A stretch of DNA of 16,296 nt from Gemmatimonadota bacterium (lineage in GTDB: Bacteria > 4572-55 > J002), in NCBI GenBank assembly GCA_003697105.1, contig RFFQ01000038.1:1-16296 (forward strand), read 5' to 3'. Positions within the stretch are counted from its first letter, which is position 1. Each line of letters opens with the position of its first letter. A program made the position numbers and the translations under genes. The notes below the pieces were generated by a model. That model had not been told where the DNA came from, made no database searches, and worked only from the letters and a program-made list of their open reading frames with translations. Positions 9,652-16,296 of this stretch are shown one piece after another.

Positions 9652-11340
9652 TTATGCCCAGCGCGGCAAATATTCCTGAAGTTCCAGCGCGACATTTTGG
9701 AAGAAAATCCGGTCTGCATGTGGCTGGAACATCGCTAATTTTCCGAGCGCAGTTGGGGCAAAATGGCTAATACGCTCAAAATTGAGCGCAATGGGTAACG
9801 TAAGATGCTGCAAAGCATAGCTAATTCGTTTTTGTAATTGGGATACCGTTTTTGTATCCAAAATCCCTTCTAAATCTAAAACTAAGATGGAACAGTTTTC
9901 ATTGAGCCGGGGCACCACCCGCAACATATCTCGTAAATGAATACGGGGTTTTTCCGGATCGGGTGGCACCGGTATCAACGGGACATCCTCACGGGTGGAA
10001 ATATCGGCATACAAACGATTGATCGCCTTCCCCAACGGGGTAATGCTGCCTTTGGGTAACCGTTTGACCGCGTTTCGATAGCCTAAATTCAATTTCAAGC
10101 GGCGCGGAATAAACAGCGGGTGAACATGTTTTAAGCCGGCAAAGATGTTTCGTAGCCGGTAAAATTCATGGTATGCCCAATAATACCCGTTTAATAATGT
10201 TTCCGCCGAGATGAGCTGGGGGCGATACACCACATGCCCCCCGTTGTAGTGGCTCCAATCATAATCGATAATCCGCCCGGCTTGCTCCAGTTCGTGGAAC
10301 AATTTCGTACCGGGAAAGGGAGTCAAAATATGGAACGTCGCCGTTTCAATATGATTTCGCTCGGCAAACCGGACGGTGCGTTCAAACACGCCCTCGTCAT
10401 CATGGTCCATCCCAAAAATGAACGAACCGTTGATCATGATGCCGTGATCATGGATAATTTTGAGTTCTTCTTCATATCGATTGGCTTTGTTAAAATTTTT
10501 GTGCGCCCCCTTCAGATTCGCTTGCGAGAGGGACTCAATGCCGATAAACATCGCCACACAACCGCTTTTTTGGGCGAGATCAAGCAATTCGGGGTCGCGG
10601 GCAAGGTGCAAACTTCCTTGGCTTCCCCATTTAATATTGAGCGGGATCAGCGCTTTGAATAGTTTTTTGGCATAGGTGGGGTTGGCAATGATGTTGTCAT
10701 CCACAAACGCCACAAACTTTGTATTCATTGCCTCAATTTCCCGCACCACGTGCTCCACCGGGCGCTCTCGAAAACCGCGCCCGAAAAAGGTTGTAACAGA
10801 GCAATAGTTGCAATCAAAGGGGCAACCGCGCGTGGTCTGGACACAATGGGTCGTCATGTAACACTCAGACTTAAACAAATCACGGCGCGGTACCGGAATA
10901 TCCGCCATGTTTACCACGCGATCCGCTCGGTATAGCCGGTCGATCTGCCCGGTTTTTTCAAAATCGGCACAGAGCCGTTCCCATGCCCCCTCCGCTTCGC
11001 CAACCACCACCGTGGCATGTTTCATACCTTCTTCCGGTAAAAAGGTGACGTGCGGTCCTCCCAAAACACAGGGTACACCTCGTTTTTGATATTCCCGGCA
11101 AATATCGTATGCCCGGTTGGCATAAGGGGTCATTACGGTGATCCCTACCAGATCAACCGGGTCATCAAAATCAACGGATTCTACATTTTCATCAATGAGA
11201 TCAATATCCCAATGGGCGGGGGTCAAGGCGGCAACGCTGGCAAGACTCAGGCGCACAAACCAAAATGCCTTGAGTTCTTTCGCGGTATGCCGGAACATTG
11301 ACTGTTCGGGATACGACGGTGAGATTAATTTTAGCTTCAT
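9652..11340 (-). CDS. B12-binding radical SAM protein (DUF4070 type) with STAS-like C-terminus
   Basis: This 562-residue protein begins with a cobalamin-binding-like Rossmann domain (about 1-140). It includes Val-Leu-Gly-Gly-Pro-His (92-97) but no DxHxxG motif, so any cobalamin would bind base-off without the His ligand. A radical SAM domain follows with CxxxCxxC at C173/C177/C180, then a DUF4070-like region (about 340-420). Such enzymes are often methyltransferases or lipid/hopanoid-type modifiers; the substrate here is unknown. Residues about 483-558 do not belong to that architecture. They resemble a STAS domain: a strand ILVLDLEG, a TVSQLQKRI helix, then FAPTALGKL, where T530 falls at the usual phospho-acceptor position of anti-sigma antagonists. 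The start is fixed by an in-frame stop about 25 bases upstream, and no Shine-Dalgarno is visible. It lies 57 bases after the TPR gene and 72 before sbcC on the same strand. The radical SAM call is firm; the STAS call is tentative. Confidence 0.87.
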   Translation of the reverse strand: MKLKLISPSYPEQSMFRHTAKELKAFWFVRLSLASVAALTPAHWDIDLIDENVESVDFDDPVDLVGITVMTPYANRAYDICREYQKRGVPCVLGGPHVTFLPEEGMKHATVVVGEAEGAWERLCADFEKTGQIDRLYRADRVVNMADIPVPRRDLFKSECYMTTHCVQTTRGCPFDCNYCSVTTFFGRGFRERPVEHVVREIEAMNTKFVAFVDDNIIANPTYAKKLFKALIPLNIKWGSQGSLHLARDPELLDLAQKSGCVAMFIGIESLSQANLKGAHKNFNKANRYEEELKIIHDHGIMINGSFIFGMDHDDEGVFERTVRFAERNHIETATFHILTPFPGTKLFHELEQAGRIIDYDWSHYNGGHVVYRPQLISAETLLNGYYWAYHEFYRLRNIFAGLKHVHPLFIPRRLKLNLGYRNAVKRLPKGSITPLGKAINRLYADISTREDVPLIPVPPDPEKPRIHLRDMLRVVPRLNENCSILVLDLEGILDTKTVSQLQKRISYALQHLTLPIALNFERISHFAPTALGKLAMFQPHADRIFFQNVALELQEYLPRWA

Positions 11341-11397
11341 AGTGAGATCGTTGATGTTATGCCATCAAACTCATTGGGTCCTACAGTTACAAACCAC

Positions 11398-13017
11398 CTA
11401 GGAGGTGCCTTGAATCATTTTCAAGTTTTTCTGAATCAACGTATTATCGGGGTCATATTTTAAGGCTTCTTCCCAATATTTTACGGCGGTTTCACGCTGT
11501 CCATTTTTCAGGCTGATATTACCCATCTTGAAGTACACCCCCGGTAACTTGGGGTTCAAATCCAGCGCCCGCTTAAACTCAACTTCTGCTTTTTCGTGCC
11601 AACCGCCCCGATAGTACAGGTCGCCCAAATTGCTGTGGGGAATCGCCAATGACGGATTCAACCGGATAGCTTCCTGATAGTGCTTAGAGGCTTCCTCGTG
11701 CATGTGCTTATATTGGTACAGTACCCCTAAGTTATTGTGTATAATGGCATTTTCGGCATCCATTTCGAGAATACGTTTGAACCACATTAAAGCATAATCA
11801 AATTTACCGAGTTTCATTAATGCCAGTGCCAGATAAAAATAACTCGCCAATAAAGTTTTATCGTGCTCAATTGCCTGTTTCAAATTTTCCACAGCGGCAT
11901 CGTACAACTCCTGCTGGTACTGCAAAAATCCCAAATTATAATATGCTCGCGCATACGTAGCATCTAACGTGATTGCTTTTTGGTACGCCGCTAAGGCTTG
12001 CGGGATCACATGCGTTTTTTCATAAGCTAAACCCAAATTATTATAAATTTTCGCACTATGTGGTGCGATCTCTATCGCTTTCTGGTAGAATTCGATGGCG
12101 CTATCATGTTTATCTTTAAAATAAGCAATCAATCCGAGATGGAACAACGCCCCCAAATGCTGGGGGTCTAGTTCCAGTACCTTTTGATACTCCCGGTATG
12201 CCTCCTGATACATTTCAGATTTGAAAAAGGCGGTTGCCAAATTCAAAGTTTCAGCGAGTTGATGGCGAGCTACTTTTTGGATCGCCGGAGCTTCCACCAC
12301 TTGATCCGGATCAACCATTTCGATGGCGCCCCGTTCGATATAGCGATGTAACGACTTACAAATGGTAAACTCATCCAGCCGGCAGATTCGGATCAAGTCT
12401 TCAATGGAATTTACACCATTGACTTCCTGCAACACGGTGCGATCAATCTCTTCTTCCACCGTTAACTGGTCCAGGTGATAACCGGCATTAAAGCGGGGGA
12501 TTTGCTTAGATGATTGGATATTTTTACGGAAGGCGCGCCATTCATCCACCCGCCGCACACCTTCCATCAACAGGTCATTTGAGGAGAGTGAGACGGTCAG
12601 TTCATTGGTGGTCAGGGTGGTGTTAGGTTCAAAATTAAAAAAACCATCCGTCCAACTAAGCAGGTGTGAGATGGTTTCCTCAATCTGAATCTTTAAGTAT
12701 TTTTTGATTTCATCTTCTGAAATCAAATTCATTTCCACTAAAATGGTGCCCAACTTTTTGTCGTGTTGATCTTCCCCTTGTCGTTGAATGGCTGCATTGA
12801 GCTGTTCCACGGTAAGTTTACCATCGCGGATTAACAAATCGCCAATCCGGTCCATCCGGTTGACAATGGTGGCATAGACAATCTTACCCTGATTTAAATA
12901 CACATTGCCAAAATCATTACGGTCGGTCACGCTTAGGATGCCGGTTTTGCGTCCCATACTAAGCAGTTGAATAACATCCGGCAAACTGGCTTCTTTCAGC
13001 GAACCTTTAATCGCCAT
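11398..13017 (-). CDS. DUF4388 (PATAN) domain protein with eight TPR repeats
   Basis: This 539-residue cytoplasmic protein has no signal peptide or membrane segment. Residues 1-160 match DUF4388/PATAN: a GSLKEASLPDVIQLL opening, a GILSVTD strand, a GKIVYA strand, then a GDLLIRDGKLTVEQL segment. A winged-helix-like region follows (about 190-240, with LIRICRLDEFTICKSL), usual in this class. Eight consecutive 34-residue TPRs fill about 250-530, with typical NNLG, A..YQKAI and L.P/L.A positions. DUF4388 proteins are thought to act as signalling or protein-interaction adaptors, and TPR arrays bind partner proteins. Neither part suggests an enzyme. An AGGA site lies about 9 bases before the ATG. 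The gene is 27 bases after yicC and probably shares its promoter. Confidence 0.87.
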   Translation of the reverse strand: MAIKGSLKEASLPDVIQLLSMGRKTGILSVTDRNDFGNVYLNQGKIVYATIVNRMDRIGDLLIRDGKLTVEQLNAAIQRQGEDQHDKKLGTILVEMNLISEDEIKKYLKIQIEETISHLLSWTDGFFNFEPNTTLTTNELTVSLSSNDLLMEGVRRVDEWRAFRKNIQSSKQIPRFNAGYHLDQLTVEEEIDRTVLQEVNGVNSIEDLIRICRLDEFTICKSLHRYIERGAIEMVDPDQVVEAPAIQKVARHQLAETLNLATAFFKSEMYQEAYREYQKVLELDPQHLGALFHLGLIAYFKDKHDSAIEFYQKAIEIAPHSAKIYNNLGLAYEKTHVIPQALAAYQKAITLDATYARAYYNLGFLQYQQELYDAAVENLKQAIEHDKTLLASYFYLALALMKLGKFDYALMWFKRILEMDAENAIIHNNLGVLYQYKHMHEEASKHYQEAIRLNPSLAIPHSNLGDLYYRGGWHEKAEVEFKRALDLNPKLPGVYFKMGNISLKNGQRETAVKYWEEALKYDPDNTLIQKNLKMIQGTS

Positions 13018-13044
13018 GGGTCTTCGTCCTATGCTTCTACGACA

Positions 13045-13923
13045 TCATGCAATGTTCTGAATCTGCTCACGGATTTTTTCCAGTTCTTCTTTGATCTGGA
13101 TCACCCGTTCCAGAATCGCGGTATCATTGGCTTTGGAACCAATCGTGTTCGCCTCACGGTTCATCTCTTGCACGATAAAATTCAGCCGCTTTCCCACTGC
13201 GCCGCCGGTATCCAGCGCTTCAATAAACTGTTTGTTGTGGCTATGAAACCGCACGCACTCTTCGGTAATGTCAATTCGTTCTGCCAAAAAAGCAATTTCA
13301 GTCATCAGGCGTTGCTCATCAAGCGATTGATTTTCCAACAATGATTGGACACGTTCTTCCAAAGTCGCTTTTGCCTCAACCAGACGTTGGGGCGCACGTG
13401 CTTCGATCTCCAGCAGGGTGGCCTCAATCGTGGCAATACGGTCGCGCAAATCCTGCGCCAGTTGGTTACCTTCGGTTTGCCGCATCTGGTTCAGATTGGC
13501 AATCGCGGCAAGTAAAACGGCTTCCGCCATCTCATAGGCATGATCGGGGTCGGTCTCTTCCGTTTCGTGTTTCAAAATATCCGGTAATGTGGCAAGCAGG
13601 TTCAGATCAATCTCGCCCGACAACCCAAACCGGCGCTTCAAATCCTGAAACAACTGTAAATAAATCGCCGCAACTTCCTCATTCAACGTGATTTTATCTG
13701 TTTTTGCAATGTCGGTCTCCCAAGAAAGATAGACATTGATTTTACCGCGATCAATGTGTTTTTGAATCAATTGTTTCAGTTTTAGCTCTAACGTACTTAA
13801 TGACTTCGGTAACCGGAGAGAGACCTCACAAAACCGGTGATTTACACTGCGTATTTCGCAGCTCACCGTGACACCCTCTTGCTCCATACTGGCGCGACCA
13901 AAACCGGTCATGCTATAAATCAT
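13045..13923 (-). CDS. yicC: YicC-family endoribonuclease
   Basis: This 292-residue protein matches the YicC family over its full length. The N-terminus carries the signature MTGFGRA (5-11), then a conserved SVNHRF block (27-32) and LP..L..LE residues. The C-terminal DUF1732 half ends with the typical NREANTIGSKAND segment (about 252-264) and a final Glu/Arg-rich helix. The E. coli member is an endoribonuclease linked to small-RNA turnover, so a role in RNA decay is likely. In many bacteria yicC precedes gmk and rpoZ; here it heads a different operon with DUF4388/TPR, radical SAM and sbcC genes. An AAAGGA site lies about 8 bases before the ATG, and a sigma70-like promoter lies just upstream (13964-13992). 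Confidence 0.93.
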   Translation of the reverse strand: MIYSMTGFGRASMEQEGVTVSCEIRSVNHRFCEVSLRLPKSLSTLELKLKQLIQKHIDRGKINVYLSWETDIAKTDKITLNEEVAAIYLQLFQDLKRRFGLSGEIDLNLLATLPDILKHETEETDPDHAYEMAEAVLLAAIANLNQMRQTEGNQLAQDLRDRIATIEATLLEIEARAPQRLVEAKATLEERVQSLLENQSLDEQRLMTEIAFLAERIDITEECVRFHSHNKQFIEALDTGGAVGKRLNFIVQEMNREANTIGSKANDTAILERVIQIKEELEKIREQIQNIA

Positions 13924-13963
13924 GGGGTTTTCCTTTGAGTTATAAATGGCTTAAAACGGCTAC

Positions 13964-13992
13964 ATAGTAACCGATACCTATATCTTTGTCAA
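13964..13992 (-). promoter_or_regulatory. Sigma70-type promoter for the yicC operon
   Basis: Read on the minus strand, a perfect TTGACA -35 box (13987-13992) is followed after exactly 17 bases by TACTAT (13964-13969, four of six matches to TATAAT). Transcription should start near 13957, giving a leader of about 34 bases before the yicC ATG. The box is recognised by sequence only. Confidence 0.72.
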
Positions 13993-14002
13993 CCGTTTTT
14001 CC

Positions 14003-14031
14003 TTGACATTGAATGGGGTTTTAGATATACT
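14003..14031 (+). promoter_or_regulatory. Near-consensus sigma70 promoter for the PHP-M20 operon
   Basis: A perfect TTGACA -35 box (14003-14008) is followed after 17 bases by TATACT (14026-14031, five of six matches). Transcription should start near 14038, about 40 bases before the ATG at 14078. The -35 box lies only 10 bases from that of the divergent yicC promoter, so the two polymerase sites abut. Confidence 0.82.
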
Positions 14032-14077
14032 GCCTACCATCTTATCGCTTTGATTTTTAAGGTATTAGGGCATTTTT

Positions 14078-15661
14078 ATGATTCCATTTCAGCCGATGCA
14101 AATCAATTACGCTGAAATTCATTATCGCTTTCCGTTTTTTTTTAGTTACTTGAAAACAGACGAACCCGAAATTTTAGCCGATGCACCTTTCCGGGTTGAA
14201 CCGGCAAAGCCAATCCCGATTTTGGTGCTGATCAAAGATGCAGACCATTATCCGGTTGAATTGGTGGAAATCCGGGCGGAACTGCACGTAAACAAGCGTC
14301 CACCAATCGTACACCTCCTTGAGATCAACCCGCAACCCGTTCGCGATCATTTCTGGTATCAACTTGTGTATCTCCCCCGCCCTATCGAGCACGGGGTTGT
14401 GGAAGTTGATGTTCAGTTTCAGTACCGCTGTCAGGGTCGGTTACGCACCTGCCAAAACGATAATTACCGCACGGCATCCCACCGCCCATTGCATATTTTT
14501 TTGGCGGATGAACCGTTGCCGGCACTCCCCGACTGGCATCATGGTGACATCCATTATCACAGCGCCTTCACAGAAGATCAGGTGGAATTTGGGGCACCCC
14601 TCCCAGCGACAGCTCAATTGGCGGCGGCACTTGGCTTACACTGGTTTGCGGTAACCGACCATTCTTATGACCTAGATGACCAGCCCGGAGATTACCTGCA
14701 GAACGACCCCAATTTGCCAAAATGGCACAATTTTCAAACGGATGTTCAGAGGTGGAACGCACAACCAAAAATGCCGCTGATCATCCCCGGAGAAGAGGTC
14801 TCCTGCGGAAATTCGCGCGGACAAAATGTGCACCTGTTGGCATTGAATACCCGCCAGTTTATCCCCGGTCAAGGGGATAGTGCCGAAGTTTGGTTGAAAA
14901 CACAACCGGATTTGACCATCCCGGAAGTCTGTGATCGCATCACTCAGGACGGGGGATTGGCGTTTGGTGCTCATGTGGGTGAAAAAGCGCCGTTCTTGCA
15001 ACGGCTACTGCTCGGTAGAGGGGATTGGACCCTAGCAGATGCGCGATGTCCATCCCTGAGGGGTGTCCAAATCTGGAATGGGCGTGACTTCCATGCCGGA
15101 GTCAAGCTGTGGGTGGATTTGCTCCTCGCAGGGGTTAAAGCGATTGCCGTGGGTGGAAATGATGCCCATGGCAACTTTAATCGCTACCGGCAAATCCGAA
15201 TACCGTTCTTTCAACTGGCAGAAGCGGATTATCAAAAATTTGGGGATGTGCGGACGGTGGTTTATACCCCGACCCTGAATCTCGAGGCGGTGATGAACAG
15301 CTTAAAACAGGGGTGCTGCCTTGTCACTAATGGACCCTTTGCCATATTGAATATCATCGATGGGCAAGGCAAGCATCACGGTCTGGGTGAAACCGTTCAG
15401 ACCCTACCAGATCATCTCTATGGGCACGCACGTTCCACTCGCGAATTTGGAGTGATAACCCGTATCCGCTTGATAAAAGGTGACCTGACACACCAAAAAG
15501 AAATCATTTGGCAGGAATGGACGCCGGGGGTTTATGAATGGGATAACACAATTCCCTTACCTGATTTTCAAGGGGATTACCTCCGGCTGGAAGTGATTTC
15601 TTCTACCCCGGCAACATCATTTTATGGATTTACCAACCCGATCTGGTTTGATCGTCCATGA
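14078..15661 (+). CDS. PHP-family metallohydrolase (CehA/McbA type)
   Basis: This 527-residue protein has an N-terminal beta-rich, Ig-like region (about 1-140) with no signal peptide. A PHP-type metal-dependent hydrolase domain follows (about 150-450). Visible ligand motifs are GDIHYH (H159, H161), TDH (D194, H195), GEE (E239/E240), H252 in VHLLA, AHVGE (H299) and NDAH (D362, H364). The layout matches the CehA/McbA group, whose members include carbaryl/carbofuran hydrolases but are mostly uncharacterised phosphoesterases or esterases. The substrate cannot be inferred. The last 75 residues form another beta-rich segment. It follows a strong promoter; a weak AGGG sits 7 bases before the ATG. 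An M20 amidohydrolase gene begins 16 bases after its stop, so the two hydrolases are probably co-expressed. The fold is firm; the family is likely. Confidence 0.82.
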   Translation: MIPFQPMQINYAEIHYRFPFFFSYLKTDEPEILADAPFRVEPAKPIPILVLIKDADHYPVELVEIRAELHVNKRPPIVHLLEINPQPVRDHFWYQLVYLPRPIEHGVVEVDVQFQYRCQGRLRTCQNDNYRTASHRPLHIFLADEPLPALPDWHHGDIHYHSAFTEDQVEFGAPLPATAQLAAALGLHWFAVTDHSYDLDDQPGDYLQNDPNLPKWHNFQTDVQRWNAQPKMPLIIPGEEVSCGNSRGQNVHLLALNTRQFIPGQGDSAEVWLKTQPDLTIPEVCDRITQDGGLAFGAHVGEKAPFLQRLLLGRGDWTLADARCPSLRGVQIWNGRDFHAGVKLWVDLLLAGVKAIAVGGNDAHGNFNRYRQIRIPFFQLAEADYQKFGDVRTVVYTPTLNLEAVMNSLKQGCCLVTNGPFAILNIIDGQGKHHGLGETVQTLPDHLYGHARSTREFGVITRIRLIKGDLTHQKEIIWQEWTPGVYEWDNTIPLPDFQGDYLRLEVISSTPATSFYGFTNPIWFDRP

Positions 15662-15666
15662 AAAAA

Positions 15667-15670
15667 GGAG
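15667..15670 (+). promoter_or_regulatory. Ribosome binding site fixing the TTG start of the M20 gene
   Basis: AAAAAAGGAG ends at 15670, and its GGAG core is 7 bases before TTG (15678-15680). This supports TTG as the start. The first in-frame ATG is codon 16, inside the conserved N-terminal helix. Confidence 0.75.
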
Positions 15671-15677
15671 TAAAACA

Positions 15678-16296
15678 TTGAAACAACATATCTGGGAAAA
15701 AGCGCAAAGTTTAAAATCGGCGATGGTAACCTACCGTCAACGACTCCACCAAATACCGGAGATGTCATATCAAGAACATAAAACGGGGAGGTACATCAAT
15801 GAAGTTCTGCATACACTGAATGTCGAAACCCAAACCGGTCTCGTGGAAACAGGTTTAGTCGGTACTTTATATGAACCCAAACATCATAAAACCATTGCGA
15901 TTCAGGCAGGCATGGACGGAGTACCGATTGATGAACAGACGGATTTACCTTTTTCTTCCGCCCATGAGGGGCTTTCTCATGCCTGCGGGCACGATGGCAA
16001 TATGGCTATGGTGCTGGGTGCGGCGGCGATTCTGAGCCACTTTAGACGACACTTGAACTGCAATGTCAAATTCATTTTTCAGCCCGGCTCGGAAGACCCA
16101 CCCGCCGGTGCGCAACAGATGATTGCCGAAGGGGTCATGGAAGACGTCGATACGATCCTCACTACCCATTTGGATATGAATTTAGATGCCGGAAAAATAA
16201 GCATCCGCACCGGCGCGATTATGGCGGCAGCAGACCAATTCAAGATTACCATTTTAGGTACCGGCGGGCACGGCGCTTCTCCCCATGAAGGAATTG
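15678..16296 (+). CDS. M20D-family amidohydrolase/peptidase, 3' end outside the window
   Basis: This is the first 206 codons of a TTG-initiated metallo-amidohydrolase; the full family length is about 380-400 residues. Visible M20D motifs are RQRLHQIPEMSYQE (20-33), MDGVP (79-83), PFSS (91-94), HACGHDGN (101-108, metal ligands C103 and H105), FIFQP (132-136), H164 (the usual GLH ligand position) and GTGGHGASPH near 200. Members hydrolyse N-acyl, hippuryl, indole-acetyl or p-aminobenzoyl-glutamate amides; the substrate is unknown. Two motifs are unusual. The normal RADMDALP reads QAGMDGVP, and the normal QPAEE reads QPGSED, which alters or shifts the catalytic Glu (residue 138 is Ser, 139 is Glu). 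It lies 16 bases after the PHP hydrolase gene and is probably in the same operon. The C-terminal His ligand lies beyond the window, so an inactive or re-purposed enzyme cannot be excluded. Confidence 0.85.
   Translation, partial: MKQHIWEKAQSLKSAMVTYRQRLHQIPEMSYQEHKTGRYINEVLHTLNVETQTGLVETGLVGTLYEPKHHKTIAIQAGMDGVPIDEQTDLPFSSAHEGLSHACGHDGNMAMVLGAAAILSHFRRHLNCNVKFIFQPGSEDPPAGAQQMIAEGVMEDVDTILTTHLDMNLDAGKISIRTGAIMAAADQFKITILGTGGHGASPHEGI

Noticed and set aside
11395-11407. Short inverted repeat CACCT-AGG-AGGTG at the 3' end of the TPR gene, tested as a terminator or operator
   Set aside because: It has five-base arms with a three-base loop and no T run, and it overlaps the stop codon. It could easily arise by chance.

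Overview
The window is densely coding bacterial DNA of roughly balanced base composition. It holds nine complete protein genes and one gene cut by the right edge. The longest non-coding stretch is about 150 bases, and I see no tRNA, rRNA, CRISPR array, insertion sequence or integrase. The gene mix points to a free-living bacterium from a little-cultured lineage: a DUF4388/TPR protein, a B12-binding radical SAM enzyme, a secreted SBBP-propeller protein with a dockerin, and a CehA/McbA-type PHP hydrolase. The sequence alone does not fix the phylum.

Region 1 (61-4809, + strand) is a translationally coupled trio: a membrane-anchored SPFH/stomatin-like protein, a two-HMA-domain Cu(I) P-type ATPase (CopA type) and a HemW-type radical SAM heme chaperone. 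The ORFs overlap by 23 and 4 bases, and the second and third lack clear Shine-Dalgarno sites. The set suggests membrane quality control, copper handling and heme delivery to respiratory enzymes. Region 2 (4823-6451, - strand) is a single secreted protein with seven SBBP repeats, probably one seven-bladed beta-propeller, and a C-terminal dockerin. It converges on hemW with a 13-base gap.

Region 3 (6484-13923, - strand) reads as one transcription unit. In order it holds a YicC-family ribonuclease, a DUF4388 + 8xTPR protein, a B12-binding radical SAM/DUF4070 protein with an apparent STAS-like C-terminal extension, and a large SbcC/Rad50 ATPase with a zinc hook. It starts at a good sigma70-type promoter and ends at a strong intrinsic terminator just after sbcC.

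Region 4 (14003 to the right edge, + strand) is driven by a near-perfect sigma70 promoter placed back to back with the yicC promoter. It encodes a PHP-family metallohydrolase and, 16 bases downstream, an M20D-type amidohydrolase with a TTG start whose active-site Glu-Glu motif is altered.

No obvious new defence or mobile system is present. The points most worth following are the radical SAM-STAS fusion, the altered M20 active site, the SPFH-CopA-HemW coupling, and the dockerin-bearing propeller.
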